NCBI GenBank assembly: GCA_027596035.1
Contig: JADGJA010000006.1
Span: 25,305 to 89,304, forward strand
Length of the DNA: 64,000 nt
Source: Thoreauomyces humboldtii
Lineage: Eukaryota; Chytridiomycota; Chytridiomycetes; Spizellomycetales; Powellomycetaceae
Reading direction: 5' to 3'
Below are positions 23,941-36,916 of this stretch, piece by piece. The translations under genes were made by a program, and so were the position numbers. The notes below the pieces were generated by a model, which was given only the letters and a program-made list of their open reading frames with translations, was not told the DNA's origin and did no database searches. The first letter of the stretch is position 1. Each line of letters starts with the position of its first letter.

Positions 23941-25238
23941 ATGCTAGAGCTTCTCGTCATCGGCATAAACCCAGCGACATTCGGCGTCATCTCCCGTCTC
24001 TTTCCTGTCCGCAAGGGTACCGCTGAAAAAGACCACTTTTTGCGTGCAGACCTCTGTGACGACTCGGACCAAGACGGCCACGATTCGAAAGAACACGAGC
24101 AGCATTGCCGATCCAAAGCAGAATGTCATGAAGAATGGCTCAAGGAGCACATGTTGGTCGTAGACGACGATAGAGCAGACGAAGGGAAGCGCTCACTCAC
24201 TGTAAGCAGTAACTTGCGCCTGCTCCGTATTGTCACCAAACCGTCATGTCCTCATGTATTCCTTGCAAAACCCATCGTTACAGCCAAGCAATCCGCTCTC
24301 TTTGCCATGCCTTGACATCCCACTCCACACATCCAACGCCATGGACATCCAGCCCATCTCGTGCCCATGCGACCAGGACGAACGATTCCCTGCTCATCTC
24401 CTGCCACTGGCAAAGTTCTGCGACCACTTCCGCGTCTCCCTAGCCGACGGCAAAGTCGTGGAGGCGCGCAACGTCGTGATCGCCCGTCCGAATAGGCAAA
24501 CCGCCATCCCGGAATGGGCCGCCGGATGTCAGAACGGTCTCGTTCAACAATGTCAAGGATGCGGCCGAGTCGTGGTGGTAGGACATTGTCTTGCCACATG
24601 TGAGCAGGCCCTTTCCACCTTCTCTCACGTGGTCATGCTCCTGCCCGATCACCTTTCACCTGCCATGCAAGATCCTCTGGCATTGCCCTTCTGCACAAGA
24701 GAGAAGCCCGATGATGCCTCCGCCCGGATCAGCGGGCATCATCGGACCATCCTCTCGCGAGCGGTGCACGAGGGTCGTTTGACCCTTCTGGAGTGCGTGG
24801 GGGTGCAGGGAGCTTCCTACGCGGAGGACGAGGGCATCTGGGAGCTATGGCTCTCCGATGGGTCGTGGGTCATCAGCGATTGGGTCTGGTGAGCATGCGA
24901 TACGCTGCCGTACCGATTCCCGGCCATCCCTGGCATACTTACTGATTGCGGCAATCTCAGGTTGCCCTCGGAGGAAGGTGACTTGCGGAAACACCCTCTG
25001 CTCCTGAACGTACAGTCCCAGGTAAGCACCCGACAAGGAGACGGGGCTTGACATTTTTGCGACAGCTTATTCACAAGCAATTCAGCATCCTCGACCTACC
25101 AAACCCTCGGCTCTTTCAAAGAGTTGTTCGTGGTCTGTTTCCTGCCCTGGTCTATTCGTTCCCGATGAAGGCGACGCTCAAGAAGTGGCGGCGGGACTGA
25201 AAAAGCGTTTGGGCAAAGCGTTTCAGGCCGGCCTTTGA
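23941..25238 (+). CDS. Divergent FAD/NAD(P)-binding oxidoreductase-like protein
   Basis: Four exons (introns about 24202-24283, 24889-24960, 25022-25085) give about 359 residues. The start MLELLVIGINPATFGVISRL has the shape of a first Rossmann beta-alpha-beta unit, but the usual G-x-G-x-x-G is reduced to G-x-N-x-x-T. A second one occurs mid-protein, GRVVVVGHCLATCEQAL, again short of a glycine. Around it are ARNVVIARPNRQTAIPEWA and an alternating hydrophobic C-terminal part. The order of two dinucleotide-binding units fits flavin monooxygenase-like proteins of the kind that hydroxylate ornithine or lysine, but the binding loops are degraded. It may be non-catalytic or on its way to a pseudogene. 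Splice sites are good and all frames join, which argues for a gene still under some constraint. Confidence 0.45.
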
Positions 25239-26707
25239 ATGTAGAGAGGGACATAACTCGGGCCGGCAACCTGTTCTTGTTGTGTTATGACCAAGTTAAA
25301 AGTACGGTCTGCCCGGCCTCAGGATGGCCTTCACCCTTAAGACCTTGGGCCTTAACCAGCTCATTTGACAGATCCCGGTTCTCATCCGCTGTGCCTGGGC
25401 GAGACCGGACCAGACTATCCAATACTACGCATTGCAACGTCGTGCTCCTGTCATTCCTCGTGGCTCTAGGTATCTTATTGTTAGGGCACGGGCCACCGGT
25501 GTGGCAGAAATATTGACTGCCTAACATCCCACCGCCAACGCCAGCGCACCTTCATTCATCCGAACCAGTGCATGCGAACAGTGCCTGAATAGCAGACCCA
25601 CTCACTCGTACGCAAGTCGTCGTCGTCTCGTCACCTCAAAAGCCGTGATTCCACACCTCTGACGGCAACTCTAAATTACAGGATCGCGAGATATCAATTC
25701 ATCCTGCCAGCCATCGACGCTATGGCCGAGATTGGGCTCGCTTCCGATAGTCGAGAAGCTCGTTGCAAACGTCTGCGCCAAGGAAGCAGCGAGTGCGGCC
25801 GATATAACTTCGGACGCCTTTCTTGTGGCGATCGGCGATGATGAGGGACCTGTGGCGAAGGTGTTGAGACAGGGGCGACCACGACCGTCGGATATAAAAG
25901 GACGGTGTGAGTGATTGCATGTTTACGCAATACTTTCTAATACTACGATCCGCATACGCAAGATCTGATATGGGTAATGAGCGCTAATGGGGCTCGTTAT
26001 AACCACTCCGTTTAACAGTCAAGGACTGCTCTGTGAGACCTCCCTTTCTTTAATTGCTAGCATCCACGGACGCAGAACACGCGCCAAAAGCCAGTTGCCA
26101 GGAAGGATCGTAGTCAGAGTTGCACAAGGCAGGTTTTTTCGTCTGTTGGAGGGTCTTAAGCTCCTCAGCAACACGGACCAATGTTATCATCTTGCTACGA
26201 TCGCAACCAGGTAATAGGGCGGGCATTGAAGGTTACCCCGGGTGATCGGACGAAAGGGAACTAGTACATGTCTATGACAGCAGCGACCAGTTGCCTTGCG
26301 ATTCCCGGCCTTCCTTCTGATAAGAACCCTGCGTCAGACTCGATTGCTTTGACGGGCCCAGCAGAGCTGCCCAGCAGCCCAGCATTGTCGTCTTCGGTCC
26401 GATTTCAATGCTCGTTGAAACACTGATTTTGATTTTTCTGCCTTTTATGGTGCAGTGTGCAGAAATGTATGACTGCGCCACCTTTCGCCGAACTCCGCCC
26501 ACCCTTACGCAGCAAACAAGGTCCGTACAGCTTCTGGTGCAACGAAGAGTAGTCCTGGTAAGTAGGTGTTGGTGTTCTTTGGACTTGTTTGCATGGTCGT
26601 AACTGATCTGTGAGCATCGCAATCTCTTTAAGGCCTGGTAGCGCAGCGCGTTTGACCAAGGTCCGCTCCCATCTCTCGAAAATTGCAACTGCCTTTCACC
26701 CGCACGC
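25239..26707. other. Long intergenic region without a supported gene
   Basis: About 1.47 kb between two plus-strand genes. Short open stretches exist on both strands (for example a 41-codon plus-strand ORF from the ATG at 25720), but none shows a domain, a good ATG and splice sites together. The last few hundred bases should hold the promoter of the DUF4614 gene. I see no tRNA, repeat array or transposon end. Confidence 0.5.
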
Positions 26708-28845
26708 ATGGGCGACTATTCTCCAAACAGAGCATCATCCGCCTACATACGTTCTACCATCCCTACATACGGGCTCACAAGCAAACAACAACAGCAAACA
26801 TCTCGTTTTCCGCCATCGCCAAACGCAGGAGCTACATCGGCTTTGGAGAGAGCTCAGGCGTTTTTACGTGGAGATCGTACCAACCTTGCTTCAGCAGGAG
26901 TTGGATCTCCGAGAGGAACTCTTCGAAGACAGACAAAACTTAGATTACGAAGCAGCAGCAGCAGCAACTCCGATGGTTCTGCGGTGGATTCAGACGAGCA
27001 GTCGGACAACGAGTCTGCAGATGAGCTGCAGACGTATCTCGCCTCGCTCGCGAGAAAGAGGCCTTCAGCCACACCCGTCTCGCAAAAGGACAGTATTCCG
27101 AGACGCGGTGGTTCCCCTGCGCTCAACGTATCTCCTTCGAGATTGAACGCCTCGGCTTACATGAAGCGACCGTCTACCGCACCGGCTGCCCAAAGAAGTC
27201 CATCCACATCGCCCATCTTGAGGAAAACGGTGGATCCCGCCATAAAAATCCCTTCGCTAGCTCGCATGCAATCCTTTACGGCCATGTCTCGATCGCAGGA
27301 TAATCGAAAACAGGCTAGAGAGGATCAGGCGACGGATCAGACTTCCGATAGTTCCATTGGCAGTGACTTCGAGCATTTCTTGCAAAGTCCAGACAAAAGA
27401 ACTTTGAAAAACGCCGAAGCAGCCTTCAGAGCTCCGAGTATCTTCCTTCAGGAAGAACAAGCTAAAGTTCAGGAGGATACTGCGATCCCGGCTCATCCTC
27501 AGTTGTCGGAGGAAGAGGATGTAAACAGCTCTGCATCGGGAAGTGAAGACATAGCATCTCCACAAAGCGGCCCAAGACCAGACGATGACTCTCCAACGAC
27601 AGTTCCGGAGAAAACCACGGAGTTGAGCAGAAGCAAAACGGAAGTTGCTCAAGTCTTAGAGGAAAAGGAGCTACCTGAGCGGGAGTTCCCCGCTCAAAAG
27701 CCCCACTTCTCGCCAGAGGCAGGCTCGGGGTCCCCTGACCATCGATCTCCTAAAGTTGCTTCCTCGGATGATCTTCTCGACGCCATTTCTCGACGATCCA
27801 CACCCGCGCGTCTTGGGCAGCGCCGAGGATCCATGGGTGGTGCTCCGAGCATGGTGGAACCACTGGCCTCCAGTCGATACGACCTCCGCCCGGCAAAGTC
27901 TTCCTTGAGCGTTGCAGCTGCCTCAAGGCGACCAAGTTTTAGCGCGGCATCGACCCCCGTGAGCCCCTTCCCGGTTCGTGCCGCACACGGCGCTCCTGCA
28001 ATTCTGCCACAGTATCCACCCCCGCTGTCACCACCACGTACAGCAGCTCCTCAGTCATACCCCTCGCAGCAACCGAACTCGGACCACCCTGTTCCGCAGT
28101 CATTGTTTCCCCCGCCACACCAACCATACCCGTACATGAACACACAGCAATACGTATACCCGCCATATCCCTATCCTGCATGGGGTCTCCCTCCTCCTCC
28201 TCCACTCGTAGTTCCGCATGTCTGCAGATGCCACACCGAGTCCTATTCCCGATCCCAATCCGATTCCGACAGCTCCGCTTGTCACGCTCGACACCGTCGA
28301 CACCGGAAACGAAAGGATGCATCGGCAGAAAGCGAGGCTGCGGCTCCATCGAACGATGGAAAGGTACCGGAAGCTTCGGAAAGCAAATCGGCGCATCGGG
28401 AGAGGAGAAGGGACGAGAGTAGGCGACCACGACGGCGACATTCTCATCGTATACGAGTTCCACCGCCGGAGCCCTCGTTGCCAGCCGGTAAAGACCATGG
28501 CATCACCACGGATTATCCCATGGAATCGAGCTCATCGACCTTTGCTTCTCTGTTTTGCAGATCCCAAGCTCGCGTTCCTGCATAACCTCATGTCGAGTCA
28601 CCTTACATACATTCAATCCTACGTCGCTGCTCACTTTGCGGTGGCGGATGGGACAGACTATCATAAGAAGAGTTACGTAACCTTGAAAGAAACCAAAAAG
28701 GTACTGCTAGCAATCAGGAGGTTCTCTTTGATATCATGGAGCTCACGACGCTGATTTCATCTAGTACTGCGAAGCTAATCGACCAAGGACGATGACGTAC
28801 GAAGAAGCACTTCAACATGTAACGGAGCAGGAGGCAAATATCTGA
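26708..28845 (+). CDS. C19orf44-like protein with C-terminal DUF4614
   Basis: Three exons (introns about 28488-28560 and 28701-28764) give about 666 residues. Most is predicted disordered: Ser-rich, acidic and basic patches, a Pro/Tyr-rich stretch (about 430-520) and a basic RRRHSHR-like stretch before the last domain. The conserved end runs from about residue 594: DPKLAFLHNLM, then HLTYIQSYV, then SYVTLKETKKYCEANRP and MTYEEALQHV. This matches the C-terminal DUF4614 region of human C19orf44, where a YTTLEETKEYI-type segment is followed by a short helix. An upstream segment SDFEHFLQSPDK also recalls the family's N-terminal motif. The function of the family is unknown, though it is found mainly in ciliated lineages, which fits this genome. 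It converges with DDX41. Confidence 0.75.
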
Positions 28846-29096
28846 CTAGCTCTAATCTGACGCGCGCTTGGAAATTCATGATAAGCGCAATCAAATTTGT
28901 ACCTATGTCTGGCTTGTGCAATGGCATTCAACACGCTCAGAAGCCCTGAATAATGAGAGACTTCACAAGCTATGCCAGACCTGTGTGAGCTCGGCAGCAT
29001 AAAGGCTCGCTCGCATCGAGTAATGCATAGGAAACTGAATTAAAGAAACTAAAGTATGGTACATAAAGGTTTGTCTCGTCAGCTGCAAAAGTGCGA

Positions 29097-31271
<2,175 letters not shown>

Positions 31272-31658
31272 CTAGTGTTGGTTTTCGTGATTAGAGCTCA
31301 TGAACCTGGGTTTAGAGGTTTATGGGGAAGAGGCTGTGAAGGTTATGTCAACGCTACTTTCGCACCATGAGTCAACCTCGAGCCACATCTGGAGCCACAT
31401 CTCAACCCTGGCTTGTCGCCTACAATTTCTTGCCAAAAACCCAGAAGACACCCTGCCCTTTCCCTAGCAGCCGAGGCCGATCCGCCTTGCATGATACCAA
31501 TGGTGTAAAAAGGTTGCAGTTGCCAGTACTATGCGCTCCCGTCCTTACATCAAAAGCTTCTGCACCAATGAGGCAAAAAGCGATTAGATCATGCATGGCC
31601 TTGGCAACATTGAGCGATCTTGACGAGCTTGAGTGAAGCTGCCGTACTTGGCAGATTC

Positions 31659-33681
31659 TCAGACCTGTACAATCTTCTGTAAACAAGAGTTGTACAGACT
31701 GCCGACATTCTTCGACCACTTTTCCAAGGCGTTGTAATGGACAGTGTCGACCGTTCTGATCATGCAAAGAAAGTTCAACATCAGAGATTGATCCGCTGGT
31801 CGGAGTAAAGGTAGACTTACGGCGATGGGAGCTCCAATCTCTGATTGACTTGGTCGATGTGGCCCTTCACCTTGTTGTCCAGTATGAGGGTGACCAGCAG
31901 TTCCTCTACTTCACTTGGCGCGATGTTGAGCTCCTGAAGACAGCCACCAGTCGGTATCAATGAGAAGTCAGGTTCCCAACACCTGTCCAAAAAATGCACA
32001 TACCGTCGCGACAAAAGCGATCTCGATCCGCGTATATGGTTTGATTAGCTCGATGAGGACCTGTGTGCGGATGTTTTGCAAGACCTCGTCGATGTATGTT
32101 CTGATGAATGGATCACCAAGGATGGTTGCTTTGTTCGTCCGGAGAATGCGTTCGACTTCGGGCAGTTCCCTTCTTTGGTACGCGTTGACCATATCAGTCA
32201 TTGCGACAATTTGGGGATCGTTCTTATATCTGCAGAAAAGAAGCTTGGGGTCAGAGAAGCAACAGTTGCCTTGGAAAGTCGTTTGAAGACACTCACGGCT
32301 TTGTTTCTTGAGAATCGAAAGGATTGATTTGCGATTCCATCAGCATATTTGCCAATACAAGATATCTGTAAGGATCATTCTATCAGAGGCTGAACGTGAG
32401 GACACTGTGGAGGGCTTGTACCAACTTTAAGCACTGTATCCGCTGTGGGTCACCAGCTTCGTCGTAGTTTTTGAACGCCTCGAAGAAGTCCGTTTGCGCC
32501 TTTTCCCACTCCACTGTTATCCAGTTTAGACCATCGGAAGGCAGGTATGCTACAAAAATGATGGAAACTCACTTTCCCCCATGTGCATCTTCCCTCCGCA
32601 TTCCCGGATAACACCTTTACGAAGGGGAACGTTAGACAAAGAAGGGAAGACGTTGTCATACCAACATAGAGCTCACCCATGATGCGAGGGTGAGGAATGG
32701 CAGACTTCACGTGCAAGCATTGCTGATAAAGGACCTTAAGTTTTTTGTTGTTCTTGGTCTCGGTATACATTTGGATCTCGAGGGCAAAGATCTCGAGCAG
32801 TAGCGTCCCCTTTTTCTGATCATCGGTTCCGTCGTCGTTTTGACATGACGAATGCAGTTGTCGAATGATCTTGATTCAGGAAAATAAAGAGTTGAGCATT
32901 CAAAGCCAATCCGCCTGAAGAGACCTTTTGCCTACCTTGTTGAGTCGCGCGTACTCATGTCGGTCCAACCAAAGCTTGGCAAGCTTCAAATTTGTTTTGG
33001 TCCAGAGCCGCTCATTTTTGGTCTCCTCCAAAGTAGCCAGCGTCACCGAATAGAACTCCTCCAGAAATGCCATGTCCTGCGACGTGGAGATATTGTCAAG
33101 AATGTTGTTGATGCTCTTTTCGCTGTAGTTTCGCGTCACGGCGCTTTTGATGTATGTAATGAGCTCTTTGTAGTGGTCCAGCGTCTAAGCAGTGGAGATA
33201 TTGATATTCTGGTTTTTGGGTTTGATGATAAGCAATGATTTGCCTACCACTTGATAGTTCCCTTGCTTAAATGCTAGCTTCACTATTTGCTTCAAAGACT
33301 TGAAACCCCTGCGTTCAGAAGGTGAGAAGCCTCTCTAGACCTACAGATACAGTCTCTCGTACCAGTCCCCTTTCTCTTCCTCAGCATCGATAACTGCCCG
33401 AAACTCTTTGATCGCGGTTGATGGATCATCCTCTTTATGGGCTGCACAGAAAGTCGTTAAATTCCGTGGCCTGACTATGACAATATCAGGTTGCCTCCAA
33501 CCTTTGGCATTGTAATACTTGTTCTCGAGGTCGGCATCTGGCTCCTCTTCATCTTCATCCTCATAGTCGAAGTCAAAATCCTCCTCGCCGTCGTCCTCGT
33601 GCTAACATGTGCTCGGTGAGTGTCTGACACTTTTTGCAAGTGGATTTTTATAGGTACCATGAAATCGTCGTCGTCTGACAT
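31659..33681 (-). CDS. COPS2: COP9 signalosome subunit 2 (CSN2)
   Basis: PCI-domain subunit of the COP9 signalosome, which removes NEDD8 from cullins and docks cullin-RING ligases through CSN2. At least twelve exons separated by short introns give about 440 residues. Landmarks in order: an acidic start (MSDDDDFM then a D/E-rich run), [53 protein letters not shown] and [11 protein letters not shown]. After these come [31 protein letters not shown], the [19 protein letters not shown] helix and the winged-helix [13 protein letters not shown] with KGHIDQVNQ. These follow the CSN2/TRIP15 family almost segment by segment. The end reads CLQKIVQV. It starts 329 bases from CSN8, which is transcribed the other way. 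The 31200-31658 gap downstream holds the DDX41 promoter and nothing else I can name. Confidence 0.95.
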
Positions 33682-34010
33682 TGCGGATTCTACTTAGCGT
33701 TTATATAACTGGGTTGTTGGCAGGTTTTCGTCCGTGGTCGCGAGCGGGTCTGGGCGTTTGGGGAAATGGGACCAAGATCACTGAAGACATGCGCGACTGA
33801 GCGAACCTAAGACTTGTCACTTGTCTTGTCATGACCTTTTCCAATCCCCACGAACACCTGGTCCCCTTTAACAACTGTAACGGCACGCCAATCTGCTCAG
33901 AAACCGCTTCCCTGGTATCAACAGCCGTTCTCCTGGATATCGTGATCGTATCCGCCCTTGCCCCGTAGTCTCGCACTTAGTTTTCCTGATTCCGCTCGTG
34001 CTTCGCCAAG
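33682..34010. promoter_or_regulatory. Shared divergent promoter of CSN2 and CSN8
   Basis: The ATGs of two COP9 signalosome subunits lie back to back, 329 bases apart, so this is the only upstream space for both. I see no TATA box near either start and no motif I can name with confidence. That the two genes are co-expressed is an inference from shared complex membership and orientation. Confidence 0.6.
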
Positions 34011-34748
34011 ATGGACCCGATCTTCCAAAGTATTGCTACTCGTGACATCCACACTCTCGTTGCGCTTTGCGAGACTGCAGAACACGATTACGCCCTGGCT
34101 TCACTCGATACGTTCCCAGCTGTTTCCCAATCTAGCGCCTCTGCTTCTCTCGCCGAGGGGACGTCTGGCTCACCCAGTTCACCCACCCACACCAACGAAC
34201 CGGCTCAACCGAACGACTCCCAGCAAACCCCACTTCTCTCTGATCCTAACATCTATACACTTCTTCAACTCGCTCATCTCATCCAACACGATTATCCTTC
34301 GGCGCGCTTTGTGGCCAAGCGAGCGCCGTTTGCGTCTCACACTCCAGAACTCCTCGCAGCGACCGAGGTCGCGTCAAGACTTTGGGCCGAAGATCCTCAG
34401 TGCTCTGTGTTTGAGGCCATGGACGCTTTCGCATGGTCCGAACCCACAGGCGTCCTGGTACAGATGCTGAGGGACGCCGAACGGCAACGACAGCTGGCGC
34501 TTATGGAAAGGGCATACGTTAGCGTGCGCATCGCTGTCGTCGCAGGAAGGTTGGGCATGCAGGCGGAGGAGGTGGAGGCGCTGATTTCTGGGCGAGGGTG
34601 GAAGTTTGACGATGCACATGCCATGCCTCCTCCTCTTCCCGTGCTGGGAGTGAGCACCGAGGCCAACTCCGTCGAAGCGGCTCCCGGACCGGGTCTGGAC
34701 GAATTAGCGAACTTGTCGCGCATGATTGTTCACATGGAGTCACTCTGA
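34011..34748 (+). CDS. COPS8: COP9 signalosome subunit 8 (CSN8)
   Basis: Small PCI-domain subunit of the COP9 signalosome. It is a single exon of 245 residues, in contrast to the many introns of CSN2. The N-terminal half has helices around LVALCETAEHDY and TLLQLAHLIQHDYPSARFVAKRAP, the pattern of the CSN8/PSMD8/eIF3k domain. The core reads VFEAMDAFAWSEPTGVLVQML followed by ALMERAYVSVRIAVVAGRLG and VEALISGRGWKFDDA. This matches the family's W-S-x-x-L helix, its A-Y-x-S-I step into a winged helix and the final G-W. A Ser/Pro/Gln-rich insert (about residues 40-75) is lineage-specific. The length fits CSN8 (about 200 residues) plus the insert. It shares its promoter with CSN2. Confidence 0.85.
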   Translation: MDPIFQSIATRDIHTLVALCETAEHDYALASLDTFPAVSQSSASASLAEGTSGSPSSPTHTNEPAQPNDSQQTPLLSDPNIYTLLQLAHLIQHDYPSARFVAKRAPFASHTPELLAATEVASRLWAEDPQCSVFEAMDAFAWSEPTGVLVQMLRDAERQRQLALMERAYVSVRIAVVAGRLGMQAEEVEALISGRGWKFDDAHAMPPPLPVLGVSTEANSVEAAPGPGLDELANLSRMIVHMESL

Positions 34749-35024
34749 TTACGGAGCAATGTGTTGGGAAGCCTTCAGGCGGTGCTCTGAGAAATTCAAA
34801 ACAAAACTGCATCGCGTCGTGGCACATCCGACACGCACGCATTTCGTGCATATCGGTCGTGAGCAGCGCTTTTTTGTCCTCAACTGGACCTAGAAACCCT
34901 CGAGAAAGCAGCAGCGTCATGCGGGACTGGGGGACTCCACATTCATCTTTATCGAACAGGCTGAGCTCCGCTCATGACCGTTGAGCTGTCATACTGCAAC
35001 TTCTGAACTTTTCTTACACCCAAC
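34749..35024. other. Intergenic region between CSN8 and tRNA-Trp
   Basis: This 276-base stretch should contain the CSN8 3' end and the upstream side of the tRNA gene. No coding, repeat or RNA feature is apparent. Confidence 0.5.
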
Positions 35025-35097
35025 GAGGCCTTGGCGCAATTGGCAGCGCGTTCGCCTCCAGAGCGAAAGGTTACGAGTTCGATTCTCGTAGGCCTCA
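35025..35097 (+). tRNA. tRNA-Trp (anticodon CCA)
   Basis: A full cloverleaf can be drawn without an intron. The 7-bp acceptor stem pairs GAGGCCT with AGGCCTC. The D arm is GCGC/GCGC with loop AATTGGCA. The anticodon stem pairs TTCGC with GCGAA around loop CTCCAGA, giving anticodon CCA. The variable loop is AGGTT, and the T arm pairs ACGAG with CTCGT around TTCGATT. The discriminator base is A. Internal A-box and B-box positions (the D arm and GAGTTCGATTC) serve as the polymerase III promoter. A T-run follows at about 35137. Confidence 0.95.
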
Positions 35098-35533
35098 CAT
35101 ACAACCACGTTATTGGCCTTACTGTCACAGAAATCATTTTGCTGCCTCCGCGACAGCCACGAATCGAGGTAGTATTGAGTTTCGGCGTCAACTTGAGAGA
35201 CTTGATAGCTTGATAAAGAGTCCCTTGAAAACGCCATCAATGGTTGAGGTATTTTTGTCGGGTCCCAGCGGTTGCAATGTCCCCTGCCACAGGTTTAGGC
35301 ATCCCTGTATACATGTGTCTCTGTCGGCTGACTATTCTTGGTGACATGCCGTTCTTTTGCCCAGTTACTCACTTCACATTTAATTGCGTCACCCCGCTCC
35401 ATTTCCAGCAGTCCAGCTCTCAGCAGCTTCTCCGCTGCCTGTCAAAACCACCTCACGGTCAAATACAGGTCGTTACTATTCCACACTGATTAGACATACT
35501 AGGCATAGCAGTCAAAATATCCAATCGCACACG
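35098..35533. other. Intergenic region upstream of the F-box/LRR gene
   Basis: About 440 bases between the tRNA and the next ATG. Both strands read open in places but without signatures. It likely contains the leader and promoter of the F-box/LRR gene. Confidence 0.45.
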
Positions 35534-36916
35534 ATGAGCGTCCTGGCCACCGTCACGGACCTGCCGCCCGAAGTTCTCGAGCTGGTTTTTGATAGGATGC
35601 GAGTGCACACCGGAGAACAGATCGAGCGCCGCATGCAACAAGAGGTTTATTCAGCATGCTCATTGGTCTCAAAAAGCTGGAGACCCATCGCTCAACGAGC
35701 TCTCTGGGCTGATCCTCTCCTATGCACTCGTGCGAAAACCGAACTTTTCCTTACTCGCCACATAGAAGCGATGGCTGCTCCCTCCAACGCCTCCTCTCAT
35801 CTTCACCTCCTGGTCAGGTCCCTCGATCTGACCAACTGCCGATTTTCAGAACCAGAGGACACCGAGTACATCCTGCGTCTGGCACGGTCTCTCACAGGGC
35901 TGAAGAGTCTGAAGCTGTTTTGCGACCCACTCGACCCTCGTACGCTGGCCTCGCTTCTCGGCACCTGTCGGCAGCTCGTGCATCTCACCCTTACGGGAAG
36001 CGCTGGCGGCTCCCAGCATCATACTTCACGCGGCCTGTTCTACCATCTACCACCCGTACGAGCGATGCCAAGTGATATACTCGACGCTCTGTGCTCCCGT
36101 CTGCGCAGGCTGACGACTCTCGACATCGGCGACCTGGACCTCAGCCGCGGAGACGGCTGCATGGTCGCTCGATTGATGACCTGTTCCGTCGGTACTAAAC
36201 TACGCGATTTTTCGATGGCGAGGGTCACTGGTCCTGCTACCCCGTTCTCGGAGGAGGAAAGGGACGATACGATACTCGTTCAAGTCGCCGAACAGTGTCC
36301 AAACCTCGTTCGTTTCTCCGCGAAAGGGCGTTACATAACCGACAGATCGTTGTATGCTCTGGGTAGCCATTGCCAGAACCTCCGACGTGTCGATCTCACG
36401 AATTGTGCTGGAATCTCCGCTCGAGGGGTCATGGCGCTTCTAGAAGGTATGTGCATGGAAGCCTCTACCGCAAGTTGGAAAGTTGTTCGCTGACATGCTG
36501 GCTTTTCTGTCCATTCCTGCGCGCAAAGCATGCCCCTTTCTTCAAGAAGTGCAGATTCGCGGGACGGTCGCCAATGACTACAAGGTGAAGAATGTGATAG
36601 CTCGCGCCGCACTGCTACAGTGGTCGCGATCACGACCAAGGCGTATCTATCGAATCTTCGGTCCCTGACTGTACGGGTTCTTCGTCACGGTACGGCACCC
36701 GCAAAGACCACCCAACGGCAAGACAGCGGCGAGAGGTGGTGGGGAAGTCAGCACGTTCAGCCAGCGGGTTTCATTCCTGCGGTGGTTGCCAATCTTCATA
36801 TAACAGATCTGCACTGCGGAGATTTCGAACCACTTGTTCATATGTTGCGTCATATGCATCTAAATTGCAAGTTAAATCAGTTTGGCGAGCGAGCCGTTGC
36901 TCAAGAACCTTCTTGA
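35534..36916 (+). CDS. F-box and leucine-rich-repeat protein (AMN1/FBXL-like)
   Basis: Three exons (introns about 36447-36528 and 36585-36640) give about 414 residues. An F-box-like start, VTDLPPEVLELVFDRMR, is followed by CSLVSKSWRPIAQRALWADP, the usual second half of the domain. Leucine-rich repeats follow: SLDLTNCRF, LKSLKLFCDPLD, LVHLTLTGSAGG, LTTLDIGDLDL, LRDFSMARVTG, LVRFSAKGRYITDRSLYALG and LRRVDLTNCAGISARGVMALLE. The last two have the cysteine-containing LRR form found in FBXL proteins and AMN1. Such proteins select substrates for SCF ubiquitin ligases through Skp1; the substrate is unknown. The final exon (LHITDLHCGDFEPLVHML) continues the repeat pattern. Its last 45 coding bases overlap the coding end of the LIN1-like gene on the other strand. 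The second intron uses a weak acceptor, so the end is less certain. Confidence 0.72.
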
